Assembly: GCA_028693555.1 (NCBI GenBank) | Contig: JAQUVD010000003.1 | Span: 62,001-126,000 of the forward strand | Direction of reading: 5' to 3' | DNA from: Hespellia sp. | GTDB taxonomy: Bacteria; Bacillota; Clostridia; Lachnospirales; Lachnospiraceae | DNA length: 64,000 nucleotides | In this document: one piece after another, positions 17,760 to 25,925 of the stretch | Numbering within the stretch: the first letter of the stretch is position 1 | How the letters are laid out: each line of letters opens with the position of its first letter | Notes under the pieces: model-generated | What the model was told of the DNA's origin: nothing | The model's database searches: none | Seen by the model: only the letters and a program-made list of their open reading frames with translations | Position numbers and translations under genes: made by a program

Positions 17760-18737
17760 TTATTTAGAGATAGCATCTACTCCACCTTCAAGGTAAGCAT
17801 CTACGTTGTCTTTTGTGATTGCTCTAAATGGAATACGAGTGTCTTTTTCGTATTTTTCTCCATTAACAATCTGCATTGCCACATCAACAGCTCCGGATCC
17901 CTGTCCTTTTGAATCCTGAAGAACCGATACTCCCTGCTCGCCGTTCTTAACTGCTGTTACAGCATCCTCAAGACCATCCACACCACCGATAACGATATCT
18001 TCTCTTCCGGCTGCTTTACAAGCAGAGAGTGCACCAAGTGCCATATCATCATTCTCACATACGATACCTTTTAATTCATCACCATATGTTGTGATCCAGT
18101 CTTCTGTAAGAGACATAGCTTCATCACGTTTCCAGTTAGCTGTCTGTGTAGAAAGAACCTCAAAGTTGTCAAGCATTCCTACTTCTTCAAATCCAGCCAT
18201 ACGACCAACCTGTCCAGATTGTCCCATAGGTCCTTCAATGATACAGATCTTAGATCCTTTTTCAAGGTTATCAATAAACCATGTTCCAAGGATTTCCCCT
18301 GATTCCTGATCCGTACATCCGACGAATGCTGTATAATTGTCATCACCGATATCGCCATTACATACAATAATTGGAATTTCTGCTTCATTTGCCATAGCTA
18401 CTACCGGAGCACTACCTTCTACATCCTGAGGGATAACAACAATAGCATCTACCTGCTGCGCAATCATTGTCTCAACATCACTGATCTGTTTGTTAACATC
18501 ACCTTCCGCATCTGCCATGATTAATTTTGCACCTTTTGCATCTGCTTCCTCCTGAGCTGCATCTGCAATTGCTTTTACAAATGTGTCAGAGTTTGTTTTT
18601 GAAGAAAAACCAATTGTGATCTGCTTATCAGATCCTGCTGTACTTCCTGTTGACGATGCTTCTTTGTTTCCACATCCTGTTGCCATTGCAACCACCATAG
18701 TTGCTGCTAATAATACACTTGCAATTCTTTTTTTCAT
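17760..18737 (-). CDS. Sugar ABC transporter substrate-binding lipoprotein (RbsB type)
   Basis: A 325-residue periplasmic-binding-protein-like lipoprotein. The signal peptide MKKRIASVLLAATMVVAMATG ends in a lipobox before Cys, so the mature protein is anchored outside the membrane. The type I binding fold follows: QITIGFSSKTNSDTF, DVETMIAQQVDAIVVIPQD, CENDDMALGALSA, IVIGGVDGLEDAV. It belongs to the ribose/galactose-type cluster that brings sugars to an RbsC/RbsA importer, encoded just downstream... in operon order it follows the permease. The ATG at 18737 has AGAGGAGAAGTT upstream. Confidence 0.9.
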   Translation of the reverse strand: MKKRIASVLLAATMVVAMATGCGNKEASSTGSTAGSDKQITIGFSSKTNSDTFVKAIADAAQEEADAKGAKLIMADAEGDVNKQISDVETMIAQQVDAIVVIPQDVEGSAPVVAMANEAEIPIIVCNGDIGDDNYTAFVGCTDQESGEILGTWFIDNLEKGSKICIIEGPMGQSGQVGRMAGFEEVGMLDNFEVLSTQTANWKRDEAMSLTEDWITTYGDELKGIVCENDDMALGALSACKAAGREDIVIGGVDGLEDAVTAVKNGEQGVSVLQDSKGQGSGAVDVAMQIVNGEKYEKDTRIPFRAITKDNVDAYLEGGVDAISK

Positions 18738-18800
18738 AACTTCTCCTCTTTTCTTTTTATTTTTAATATCTTCCGATACTAAAATCATGAATACTGTTTC

Positions 18801-19748
18801 TTACTGCTTTTTACCTTTTGATGTCATATCCAAAAATACAGCTAAGATAATTAAAATACCTTTTGCAATCTGCTGATAGAATGAATTGATATTTAAAAGG
18901 TTCATTGAGTTTGTCATAAGACCTAAGATCACAAAACCAAATACAGTTCCTGTTAATGATCCTAACCCACCGCTCATACTTGTTCCGCCAATTGCTGTTG
19001 CTGCGATAGCATCAAGTTCGTATCCTTCACCGGCTGTAGGCTGTCCAGAACTAATACGTGCTGATAAGATTAAACCAACCACTGCTGCACAAACGGAAGA
19101 AAGCATGTAAACCATTAATTCGATTCTTCTTGTTCTTACACCAGAAAGTTTCGCTGCACTTTTATTACCGCCAATTGCAAATACGTATCTTCCAAATGTT
19201 GTTGTCTTTAAAATTATGAGTCCAATTGCTACGATAATAACTAAAAGAATTACCGGGATTGGAATCGGTCCAACATATCCCTGTCCAATTTTCAAGAATG
19301 TTTCATTTGTAATTGTGAACGGCTTTCCATCTGAGAATGCAAGAGCGATGCCGCTTCCCATTGTTACAGTTGCCAGTGTTGCGATGAAGGGCTGAAACCC
19401 TACATAAGCAATCATGAATCCGTTAAATGCGCCAAAGACAAGAGCAATTCCGAGTGCTACAACGCAGGCTACTAACCAGTTCGATCCGTTCTGTAATAAG
19501 TAACCACAAATAACACTTGTGATCGCTACTACAGATCCAACTGAAAGGTCGATACCACCAGTCAGAATTACAAACGTCATTCCCACAGCTATAATACCGT
19601 TGATTGAAATCTGTCTTACGATATTAATCAAGTTCTTCGATGTCAAAAACACAGGTGATGCAAAACTCATTGCCACAAAAATTATTATGATAACAAACAC
19701 AAGCGCAAAACTTCTTAGTGATGCCACCTTCTCTTTTTTCTTAATCAT
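18801..19748 (-). CDS. Sugar ABC transporter permease (RbsC type)
   Basis: A 315-residue permease of the branched/ribose-type family with eight to ten helices. Signatures are INGIIAVGMTFVILTGGIDLS, GAFNGFMIAYVGFQPFIATL, the EAA-like loop ARISSGQPTAGEGYELDAIA and ATAIGGTSMSGGLGSLTGT. It forms the membrane channel of the importer with the ATPase encoded 2 bases upstream and the lipoprotein encoded downstream. Start ATG after GGAGGAAATTAAAA. Confidence 0.92.
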   Translation of the reverse strand: MIKKKEKVASLRSFALVFVIIIIFVAMSFASPVFLTSKNLINIVRQISINGIIAVGMTFVILTGGIDLSVGSVVAITSVICGYLLQNGSNWLVACVVALGIALVFGAFNGFMIAYVGFQPFIATLATVTMGSGIALAFSDGKPFTITNETFLKIGQGYVGPIPIPVILLVIIVAIGLIILKTTTFGRYVFAIGGNKSAAKLSGVRTRRIELMVYMLSSVCAAVVGLILSARISSGQPTAGEGYELDAIAATAIGGTSMSGGLGSLTGTVFGFVILGLMTNSMNLLNINSFYQQIAKGILIILAVFLDMTSKGKKQ

Positions 19749-19750
19749 TT

Positions 19751-21262
19751 TTAATTTCCTCCTAATGCTAATTTCAAAATTTTCTGTTGAGATTTCGTCT
19801 CTTCTCCTTGTAATTCGCCAGTAATCTTACCATTCGCCATAACAATCACTCTATCGCTCATACCGATTAATTCTGGCATTTCCGAGGAAATCATGATGAT
19901 TGCAATCCCGCGTTGTGTCATTTCTAACATAAGACTATAAATCTTTGCCTTTGCTCCGACATCAATACCTCTTGTAGGTTCATCCATAATTAAAACCTTA
20001 GGATCAGAAAGCATACATTTTGCAAGTACTACTTTTTGTTGATTACCGCCCGATAAACTTGATGCTGCATCTTCAATACCGTTCATCTTAGTTGTCATCT
20101 GTTCTGCATACTCTTTACAAAGACTCTTTTCTTTTGCGTGATTAATAAAACCACCCTTACTAAATTTATTGAAATTCTGTACAGCAATATTTTCTTTAAT
20201 GCTTCTTTCCAGAACCAGACCTAACGCTTTTCGATCTTCAGAAGCCATAATAATATGATTGCTGATCGCATCTTTGGGATGCTTAATTTGAATCCGTTTT
20301 CCTTCCAGATAAATTTCTCCACTGTCTAATGGATCATATCCAACGAGCGCTCTCATCACTTCACTTCGTCCAGCTCCGACTAACCCTGACATTCCGAGGA
20401 TTTCTCCGGCATGTACTTTCAAATTAACATTCTCAAATACGCCCGCTCTTGTGAAGTTCTTAAGTTCTAATACTACGTTGCCTTTTTTTGCCGTATTGCT
20501 TGGGTATCCACCCTCCAGGTCACGACCAACCATCATGTTAATCAGTTCTTCTGGTGTAGCCTCTGAAACTTTTACACAACCGATAAACTTTCCATCTCGT
20601 AAAATCGATACGCGATCCGCTAATTCAAATACTTCTTCCATTCGATGTGATATGTATACGATTCCAACATTTTTCTTCTTTAGATTATCAATAATTCTAA
20701 ATAAAACCTCTGTTTCTTTATCTGAGAGAGATGATGTCGGCTCGTCCATAATGATGACCTTCGAATCATATGAAACGGCTTTGATAATCTCCACCATCTG
20801 AATCTGAGCAATGTTTAATTCTTTCATTTTTTTATTTGGCTTAATGTATTCTGCCAGGTTGTATTCTTCTAACAACTGCTGCGTCTTTTTATTCATCTCT
20901 GCCTTATCTACAAAAGGTAAACCTTTCATTTTTCGATCTTCTCTTCCAAGATATACATTTTCTGCAACTGTCATCTCTGGAATCGGACTTAACTCCTGAT
21001 GTATCATTGAGATTCCGGCATCAAGTGCCTCCCTTGCCGATGCGAAATCCACTTCTTTTCCATTGAAAATAATCTGTCCGGCATCTTTTGTGTAGATTCC
21101 CATGATAATTTTCATAAGGGTTGACTTGCCTGCTCCATTCTCACCCATCAGCGCATGTAACTCACCAGCCTTAATCGATACCCCCGTATCACTTAAAACG
21201 GTTACACCAGAGAAAGCTTTACTCAAACCCTTTGCTTCTAGAATATAGTTTGTATCTTCCAC
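19751..21262 (-). CDS. Sugar ABC transporter ATPase (RbsA type, two nucleotide-binding domains)
   Basis: A 503-residue tandem ATPase. Domain 1 has Walker A GENGAGKSTL near residue 40, a degenerate signature LNIAQIQMVEI and Walker B VIIMDEPTSSLS. Domain 2 has the modified Walker A GLVGAGRSEV, signature LSGGNQQKVVLAK and Walker B VLIMDEPTRGIDVGAK. This asymmetric pair is typical of RbsA/MglA/XylG. It is the first gene of the operon. The start is a GTG after GGGAGGAAATCATA. The promoter and LacI operator are directly upstream. Confidence 0.92.
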   Translation of the reverse strand: MEDTNYILEAKGLSKAFSGVTVLSDTGVSIKAGELHALMGENGAGKSTLMKIIMGIYTKDAGQIIFNGKEVDFASAREALDAGISMIHQELSPIPEMTVAENVYLGREDRKMKGLPFVDKAEMNKKTQQLLEEYNLAEYIKPNKKMKELNIAQIQMVEIIKAVSYDSKVIIMDEPTSSLSDKETEVLFRIIDNLKKKNVGIVYISHRMEEVFELADRVSILRDGKFIGCVKVSEATPEELINMMVGRDLEGGYPSNTAKKGNVVLELKNFTRAGVFENVNLKVHAGEILGMSGLVGAGRSEVMRALVGYDPLDSGEIYLEGKRIQIKHPKDAISNHIIMASEDRKALGLVLERSIKENIAVQNFNKFSKGGFINHAKEKSLCKEYAEQMTTKMNGIEDAASSLSGGNQQKVVLAKCMLSDPKVLIMDEPTRGIDVGAKAKIYSLMLEMTQRGIAIIMISSEMPELIGMSDRVIVMANGKITGELQGEETKSQQKILKLALGGN

Positions 21263-21285
21263 TATGATTTCCTCCCTGCTTTTTC

Positions 21286-21337
21286 AAAAAAACGTTTTTC
21301 TTGATATGATCATACTTTTTTCCACTCAAATTGTCAA
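21286..21337 (-). promoter_or_regulatory. Promoter and operator of the sugar ABC/pentose operon
   Basis: On the minus strand TTGACA (21332-21337) and TATGAT (21309-21314) are 17 bases apart. Directly downstream, at the expected start site, is the palindrome AAAAACGTTTTT (21288-21299). The same core occurs at 21464-21473 and 23843-23852. Position over the transcription start indicates repression, most likely by the LacI-family protein encoded next door. Confidence 0.75.
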
Positions 21338-21463
21338 TGAATTTGTCATTCTTTTATTTATTTTTGTCAATTCTATTGGTTTTTAAGTTCCTATTTTGTG
21401 CACATTGTATGCTTTTTACATTTTTATTCACACTCGCGCACTGGATAAAACGCCAATTTCAGT

Positions 21464-21473
21464 AAAACGTTTT
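21464..21473. promoter_or_regulatory. Upstream copy of the LacI-type operator
   Basis: AAAACGTTTT inside AGTAAAACGTTTTTC, about 170 bp upstream of the operator at the ABC promoter and just after the lacI stop. The flanks AGT and TTTC match the operator at 23843-23852. Two sites at this distance could support a repression loop. Confidence 0.55.
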
Positions 21474-21482
21474 TCTTTGAGA

Positions 21483-21530
21483 TAAAAAAAGAGATTGGGG
21501 TTTTACCAATCACTCAAATCCCAATCCTCT
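21483..21530 (-). terminator. Intrinsic terminator overlapping the end of the LacI gene
   Basis: Arms 21490-21500 (AGAGATTGGGG) and 21520-21530 (CCCAATCCTCT) pair with one bulge; on the minus strand the stem is followed by TTTTTT. The 5' arm lies inside the last codons of the regulator gene. Confidence 0.8.
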
Positions 21531-22588
21531 TTCGCATCCTCTTTTGTAGATTTTCTCACAATCAACCGACTCTCTAACTTTATTCCGACTGCCATCTCAT
21601 CATTGCCTTCTCGCTCTATTCTCTCAAATAAAACTGTTGCCGCGCGTCTCCCTGCTGTCTTCTTTTGAATATGAATTGTTGATAGTGGCGGTTCCACTAC
21701 ACTAGACACAAAAGCATCATCATAACCAATGATTTTAATTTGTCCCGGTATATCAATGTTTTTTTCCTTTAAATATCTCAATGCTCCGATTGCCATCTGA
21801 TCATTACCACAAAATACACCATCTATATCTGGTACATTCTCTAACAGTTCTTTCATCGCTGTATATCCACTTTGATGCGTATAATCTCCATAAGCAATCA
21901 TCTTTTCTTCGTCTAATTCCATGGCATGTAATTTCAGATAATCTTCATACCCTTTTCGACGTTCGTTTGCAATCTGCAATTCTACAGGTCCAGCAATATG
22001 CCCCACCTTCTTGCATCCGCATTTCGCTAAATGTTCTACTGCTTTTTGTACATTGTTATAACTATCAAAATAAACCGAATCAATTCCAAGCATGGTTAAA
22101 TCTCGTTCCAAACTGACCATTGGAATTGCTCCATTTTTATTTCTTGCCATTTTTTTTAACTCTGCAAAATATTCATCTTGACCCTCGCCAGTGATTGCGG
22201 ACACAAATATTATCCCATCCACACGGCTCGCCAACAGTTTGTGAAAGAGAGCTCGCTCTCTCCCCAGCGCTATTTCGCTGGAGTGAGAGGAACCATCTAC
22301 ATCACACATAATAACCTGATAGCCCTTTTCATCTGCAATCGAGTTAATTCCTTTCATGATATAAGGATAAAATACGCCACAAATGTCCTGAGTAATCACT
22401 CCAATCGTCTTTGACCTTTTACTTTTCATTCCAGATGCAATCGGATCCACTTTATAATTCAGTTCTTTTACGGCTTTTTCCACTCTTTTTACTAATTCAG
22501 GACTGACATATTTTGATTTATTTAATACATTCGAAACGGTAGCAATCGATACTCCAGCTTTCGTTGCCACTTCCTTTATTCCACTCAT
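21503..22588 (-). CDS. LacI-family transcriptional regulator of the pentose genes
   Basis: A 361-residue repressor. The N-terminal helix-turn-helix reads IKEVATKAGVSIATVSNVLN, followed by the hinge VEKAVKELNYKVDPIASGM and a type I binding-protein-like sensor domain (IGVITQDICGVFYPYIMKGI, GHIAGPVELQIANERRKGY, VFCGNDQMAIGAL, IIGYDDAFVSSVVEPPLST). It is the second gene of a unit with the cupin paralogue, so it is autoregulated through the operator at that promoter. Three AAAACGTTTT sites define its likely regulon: this unit and the ABC operon. Confidence 0.9.
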   Translation of the reverse strand: MSGIKEVATKAGVSIATVSNVLNKSKYVSPELVKRVEKAVKELNYKVDPIASGMKSKRSKTIGVITQDICGVFYPYIMKGINSIADEKGYQVIMCDVDGSSHSSEIALGRERALFHKLLASRVDGIIFVSAITGEGQDEYFAELKKMARNKNGAIPMVSLERDLTMLGIDSVYFDSYNNVQKAVEHLAKCGCKKVGHIAGPVELQIANERRKGYEDYLKLHAMELDEEKMIAYGDYTHQSGYTAMKELLENVPDIDGVFCGNDQMAIGALRYLKEKNIDIPGQIKIIGYDDAFVSSVVEPPLSTIHIQKKTAGRRAATVLFERIEREGNDEMAVGIKLESRLIVRKSTKEDAKEDWDLSDW

Positions 22589-22613
22589 TTTCTCTTCCTA
22601 TCTACTCTCTTCC

Positions 22614-23825
22614 TCACTTAATTACCAAATCCGGATTATCTGAGAAGTGCTTCAAAATCACGATTGAATCACTCTCTGATGGATTTGTAATTGTTACACC
22701 CTCTTTTGCTGCTTTTTCTGTAACAAAGAACTCATCGTTTGTTAATTCACCATAGTGGATCAATGCCGGTGATTCAATTTGCCATTTTCCAAACATCCCA
22801 TGACCTTCTAAACAAATCAAACCATAAGGTGCTGAATCTTTAATTGTCACCGTCTGTCCCGGCAATACAGTTAACCGCTTTGCTGAAACGCAATCACATT
22901 TATAACAAATCCACTCTTCCACATAACCATCCGACATCATATCTTCCATCGGTTTTACCGGAATTGGCTTCATGAATCTATTTTTATGGAACTCAGGATC
23001 CACATTCTTGTCCCAATCAATCACATCGAGAAGATACTCGTAATTGCCAGCCTCTTCCTCCGGTGTATTCTTCCACAGCAAATCTTCGCCTACAATCTGT
23101 CCATTCATCAGGACTGACTGGTACATTGCATAAACATCTGATGCAAACTGTGGTTCATATGTACATAGACTTCCCGGTGCATGCATCACCCCCGGCGGCA
23201 CATCAAATCCTGTATCTAACTGCAATTTATACGCCATAGCTAAATCCAGAATATGATTATCTCCCTTAGAGAAATTCTTCAACGTTTCAAGAACCTCTTC
23301 TTTTGTGGTCTCTGGATTGAATCCAAAGAACGTAAACGGAAACTCCCCGCCATGATTGTTTAACTGTGCCGGGAAGAAATACATCTCAGGCTTGCCCGAG
23401 GCTCCTACACGTTGTGCGTGCTGATTTCTATGATGAATATGATGTGGCAATGGTCCCGCATTATCAAAGAATTTTGAAAACATTGCCCATCTGTGGTACT
23501 TATTCCACAATGTCTCACCGATTACTTCCGCACCTAACAACTCAACTACATCGCGTAACAAAATCTGCTGTGTTCCTTCTAAATCAACTACCACATAGCT
23601 CAATCCTTCATCTTCCGGTGTTCCCGGTCCATTCTCCGCCCAAGTAGTAGAAGAGAACCATCGCTCATCAATTCCGCCTCGTTCTCCCAGACAAAAATAA
23701 TCATCTGGATGTAGCTTAATTCTCTTGCCAGGTCTGCAGAAACTCCGTGGAACCCATGTTGGTTTCAAACGTAATATCCCGTCTCCTTCTTGTAAAGCTT
23801 TCTCAGCTAACAATCTCTTTTCCAT
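22614..23825 (-). CDS. Second large cupin-domain protein, paralogue of 14848-16146
   Basis: A 403-residue paralogue of the operon cupin, lacking its first 28 residues. Shared blocks are GDGILRLKPTWVPRSF, RIKLHPDDYF, DERWFSST, MFSKFFDN and NNDEFFVTEKAA-like C-terminal sequence. The cupin metal site is conserved: H129-x-H131, E147 in GKPEMYFFP, H215 in PPGVMHAP. It may be an isomerase for the anomer or epimer not used by the first enzyme. It is the first gene of the lacI unit, so it would be strongly induced by the LacI ligand. Function unproven. Confidence 0.7.
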   Translation of the reverse strand: MEKRLLAEKALQEGDGILRLKPTWVPRSFCRPGKRIKLHPDDYFCLGERGGIDERWFSSTTWAENGPGTPEDEGLSYVVVDLEGTQQILLRDVVELLGAEVIGETLWNKYHRWAMFSKFFDNAGPLPHHIHHRNQHAQRVGASGKPEMYFFPAQLNNHGGEFPFTFFGFNPETTKEEVLETLKNFSKGDNHILDLAMAYKLQLDTGFDVPPGVMHAPGSLCTYEPQFASDVYAMYQSVLMNGQIVGEDLLWKNTPEEEAGNYEYLLDVIDWDKNVDPEFHKNRFMKPIPVKPMEDMMSDGYVEEWICYKCDCVSAKRLTVLPGQTVTIKDSAPYGLICLEGHGMFGKWQIESPALIHYGELTNDEFFVTEKAAKEGVTITNPSESDSIVILKHFSDNPDLVIK

Positions 23826-23842
23826 GCCGTTCTCCTTCCAGT

Positions 23843-23890
23843 AAAACGTTTTTCTATTTACATTTTAATACAGCATATTCCAGTTGTCAA
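23843..23890 (-). promoter_or_regulatory. Promoter and operator of the cupin-lacI unit
   Basis: On the minus strand a consensus TTGACA (23885-23890) and TAAAAT (23862-23867) are 17 bases apart; AAAACGTTTT (23843-23852) covers the region just after the start site. Flanking bases AGT...TTTCT match the 21464 site. Confidence 0.78.
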
Positions 23891-23959
23891 CACTTTACAA
23901 GTTTAGGTTCGTGTTAAAGATAATCCATAAACAAAGGATTTTCGTTTATAAGCCAAATA

Positions 23960-24553
23960 TTAGATTCCGTTTCTGAGATTCTTAACTGTCTTATGTTCCA
24001 GTTTGATTTTGCTGAACACTCTGTTTCCGCCTTCTCCTGACGGACATTGAGCTTCTAGACCGACTTTAACTGTTTCCTGGACAGGCAAACGAAATAATCT
24101 CACCATATGATAATTCTCTCCATCTAAAGAATAATGAGTCGAAAAAACATCGCCAACTCTAACTATCTTTAACCATACATTTTCCTGATTAATATCACAA
24201 CCATTCGCATCATCGGATACTTCATTCGTCACTACACAAACAGCGGCTTTTGTCCCAAAATCAGATGCTTCGAATGCCAATTTCGTCCATAACACATCAT
24301 TTTCTATAACCATGAGTGCACCAGCATCATAGATGCTTTTATGATCTGGTTCTACTTTTGCACTGAATATAAAATCACCCGTTACATTCGTATAGAAGAA
24401 TGGAGCATTTGCTACGGGTTCTTCCAATTCTCCGCCTGCATCAGGTACTGGGTTTCTAAACCAGTCCGTCTGTGCGGGTGCATAGATGGAAATCTCATCT
24501 CCCCCCAGTCTAATTTTACTTTCATTTATCCATTTCCAATTTTCAAAATTCAT
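23960..24553 (-). CDS. DUF1349 domain protein (concanavalin-like fold)
   Basis: A 197-residue cytosolic protein matching the DUF1349 family, which has a concanavalin A-like jelly roll. The family pattern is visible: DWFRNPVPDAGGELEEPV, APFFYTNVTGDFIFSAKVEP, YDAGALMVIENDVLWTKLAFE, VWLKIVRVGDVFSTHYSLDG, VKVGLEAQCPSGEGG. Members may bind or act on carbohydrates, but no activity is settled. It has no signal peptide. It has its own promoter and is the first gene outside the candidate island. Confidence 0.82.
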   Translation of the reverse strand: MNFENWKWINESKIRLGGDEISIYAPAQTDWFRNPVPDAGGELEEPVANAPFFYTNVTGDFIFSAKVEPDHKSIYDAGALMVIENDVLWTKLAFEASDFGTKAAVCVVTNEVSDDANGCDINQENVWLKIVRVGDVFSTHYSLDGENYHMVRLFRLPVQETVKVGLEAQCPSGEGGNRVFSKIKLEHKTVKNLRNGI

Positions 24554-24647
24554 ATAATACCTCCTCGTATTATGTAGTCATAGCTGTTCCTCACCCTTTC
24601 TCTAGGTTCAACCTCAGTTAGATGCCGCATGACATTCAATTTATTGC

Positions 24648-24680
24648 ATTATATCGCATAAGTAAATTGTATTCAATACA
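24648..24680 (-). promoter_or_regulatory. Promoter of the DUF1349 gene with overlapping palindrome
   Basis: On the minus strand TTGAAT (24671-24676) and a perfect TATAAT (24648-24653) are 17 bases apart. The 13-bp palindrome TGTATTCAATACA (24668-24680) covers the -35 box, a good place for a repressor. Confidence 0.65.
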
Positions 24681-24857
24681 CTATATCACATAAACATTCC
24701 TTTTTGAACAGCGCACGACACATTCCGGTTTTGGATAATGCGTTGTTTTCTCTGGTGCATATCCCATCAGGCAACTGATCATCGGCGTATTTGGTCCGGA
24801 AAAGCTATTGCCGCTGTAAAGAATAAAAAACACCTGCAAATCCCGTAAAATCAACAA
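24681..24857. other. Gap without a recognised gene
   Basis: An open frame of 64 codons on the minus strand covers this stretch, but it has no clear ribosome binding site, no recognisable homology and ends at the DUF1349 promoter. It may be debris next to the island boundary. Confidence 0.4.
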
Positions 24858-24988
24858 AAAAGCCCCGACTTTCAACTTCCGAAAGCCGGGATCTTATGCC
24901 TGCGGATAACAGGACTTGAACCTGCACGGGTATCCGTAAACCTGCATAGAAAGGAGGTTCTTCCGAGTCTTTTTCAAAAGTGTACCCC
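24858..24988 (-). repeat. Copy A: tRNA-Leu 3'-end repeat with terminator, candidate island attachment site
   Basis: Positions 24898-24929 are identical over 32 bp to 54055-54086, which covers the 3' end (acceptor and T arm) of tRNA-Leu(TAG). As at the tRNA, a GC-rich hairpin with an adjoining T-run lies immediately beyond it (arms GCCCCGACTTTC and GAAAGCCGGG). The upstream part of the tRNA is absent, so this is not a tRNA gene. Positions 24901-24988 also resemble copy B at 26994-27081. This arrangement is what a tRNA-integrating element leaves at its far end. Confidence 0.72.
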
Positions 24989-25052
24989 GTTATTATCAGT
25001 GAATAATCTAATTCCCATTTCTTTTGTAATTTGATTTTCGGGAAATAATACT

Positions 25053-25093
25053 AGAAGGATGACTGTCATTGTTTCTAAACCAGTCATCCTTCT
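25053..25093 (-). terminator. Stem-loop after the HEPN remnant
   Basis: Perfect 13-base arms AGAAGGATGACTG (25053-25065) and its complement (25081-25093), 7 bases after the stop of the HEPN remnant. The following minus-strand tail is only moderately T-rich. Confidence 0.6.
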
Positions 25094-25099
25094 CTTCAT

Positions 25100-25392
25100 T
25101 TATAACACATTTTTCTTTTTAAGATAATCTTCTATCAATGGCAGCACAAATTCTGCCGTCTCAGTTTGTTGTTGTGCTTCTTCTTTTGAAGCAACAAAAA
25201 AATCATCATAATCACTTTCTTCCCGCTTTGTTTTTAATCTTCCTATCCGGCGTCCCATCTCTCGTGGAAATATGCCAGTAGCAACGTATTCTTTATTAAA
25301 ATGAGCAACAACATCCTTATGTCGCTTAAAATCAATGTTTCTATTGCAAGGTTGAAACGATATTTTGACAATTCAAGATCTTTATCCAGCAA
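25100..25392 (-). pseudogene. HEPN-domain toxin gene, disrupted
   Basis: Reading from a TTG at 25392 that overlaps the end of the nucleotidyltransferase gene, the frame gives LDKDLELSKYRFNLAIE, the usual start of HEPN proteins. It then loses frame: the C-terminal half, HFNKEYVATGIFPREMGRRI and YDDFFVASKEEA up to the stop at 25100, is in another frame, and the middle of the domain (about 50 residues, including the Rx4-6H region) is missing. HEPN proteins are RNase toxins paired with MNT antitoxins. Here the toxin has been lost while the antitoxin gene remains open. Confidence 0.72.
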
Positions 25393-25717
25393 TTAATTCA
25401 ACCCCCTCTTCTTGAACATTTCGATAAAACGGAAGTGCTTCAATCCAGTATTCAAAATGCTTTTCATTTTTTATTATTGGCGAAATGTCCACTCCATAAT
25501 CCATCAGGAAGTCAAACGCAACATCTGAGACTTGATCTGAGGACTTCTTTATCTCTTCATCTGAAAGGTTAACCAAAATCATAATATCTATATCTGACGA
25601 ACTATTGTAATCTCCTCTTGCGTAAGAACCGTACATTATTATCTTTTTTAAAGAAGTACCATAGATTTTTTTTATCTCTTGTGAAAACTCATATATTATT
25701 TCATTCACCTTAGGCAT
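25382..25717 (-). CDS. MNT-type minimal nucleotidyltransferase (antitoxin of a HEPN/MNT pair)
   Basis: A 111-residue protein with the polymerase-beta-like motif G30-S31 in IIMYGSYARGDYNSSSDIDIM and the two catalytic Asp residues D42 and D44. MNT proteins counteract HEPN RNases, in studied cases by adding AMP to a Tyr of the toxin. The gene begins after GGGAGGTGTCTT and its stop overlaps the start of the HEPN remnant, the usual gene order. With the toxin broken it is probably a relic or a solitary anti-toxin. Confidence 0.83.
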   Translation of the reverse strand: MPKVNEIIYEFSQEIKKIYGTSLKKIIMYGSYARGDYNSSSDIDIMILVNLSDEEIKKSSDQVSDVAFDFLMDYGVDISPIIKNEKHFEYWIEALPFYRNVQEEGVELIAG

Positions 25718-25815
25718 AAGACACCTCCCTTTTTTTCAAGTATAGCCCATTTTATCTAATATTTAAAGACCTTTACAAAAATCGATTGCATAAACTCAGC
25801 TTTGGATTAAACAGA

Positions 25816-25925
25816 TTAGAGTTCTCTTACGATGTGCTTATAAAGTATGTGTATGTGATCCACACAACATTCTGCTTCAATTATTTCCACGCCTTTTCTT
25901 TTACATAATGTGCTTAATATATTTG
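25816..25925 (-). pseudogene. tnpA: Fragment of an IS200/IS605-type transposase
   Basis: Reading on the minus strand gives LCKRKGVEIIEAECCVDHIH and a short tail. This matches the part of Y1 transposases (TnpA of IS200) that holds the HUH metal-binding pair. Only about 35 codons remain, with no catalytic Tyr and no start. It abuts the end of the ToxN gene and shows past insertion activity in this module. Confidence 0.65.

Noticed and set aside
24681-24875. 64-codon minus-strand frame with several Cys residues
   Set aside because: No ribosome binding site, no recognisable family, overlaps the terminator of copy A and ends at the DUF1349 promoter.
24901-24988. Possible tRNA gene at repeat A (and at 26994-27081)
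   Set aside because: Only the T arm and acceptor 3' strand are present; no D arm, anticodon arm or 5' acceptor strand can be formed.
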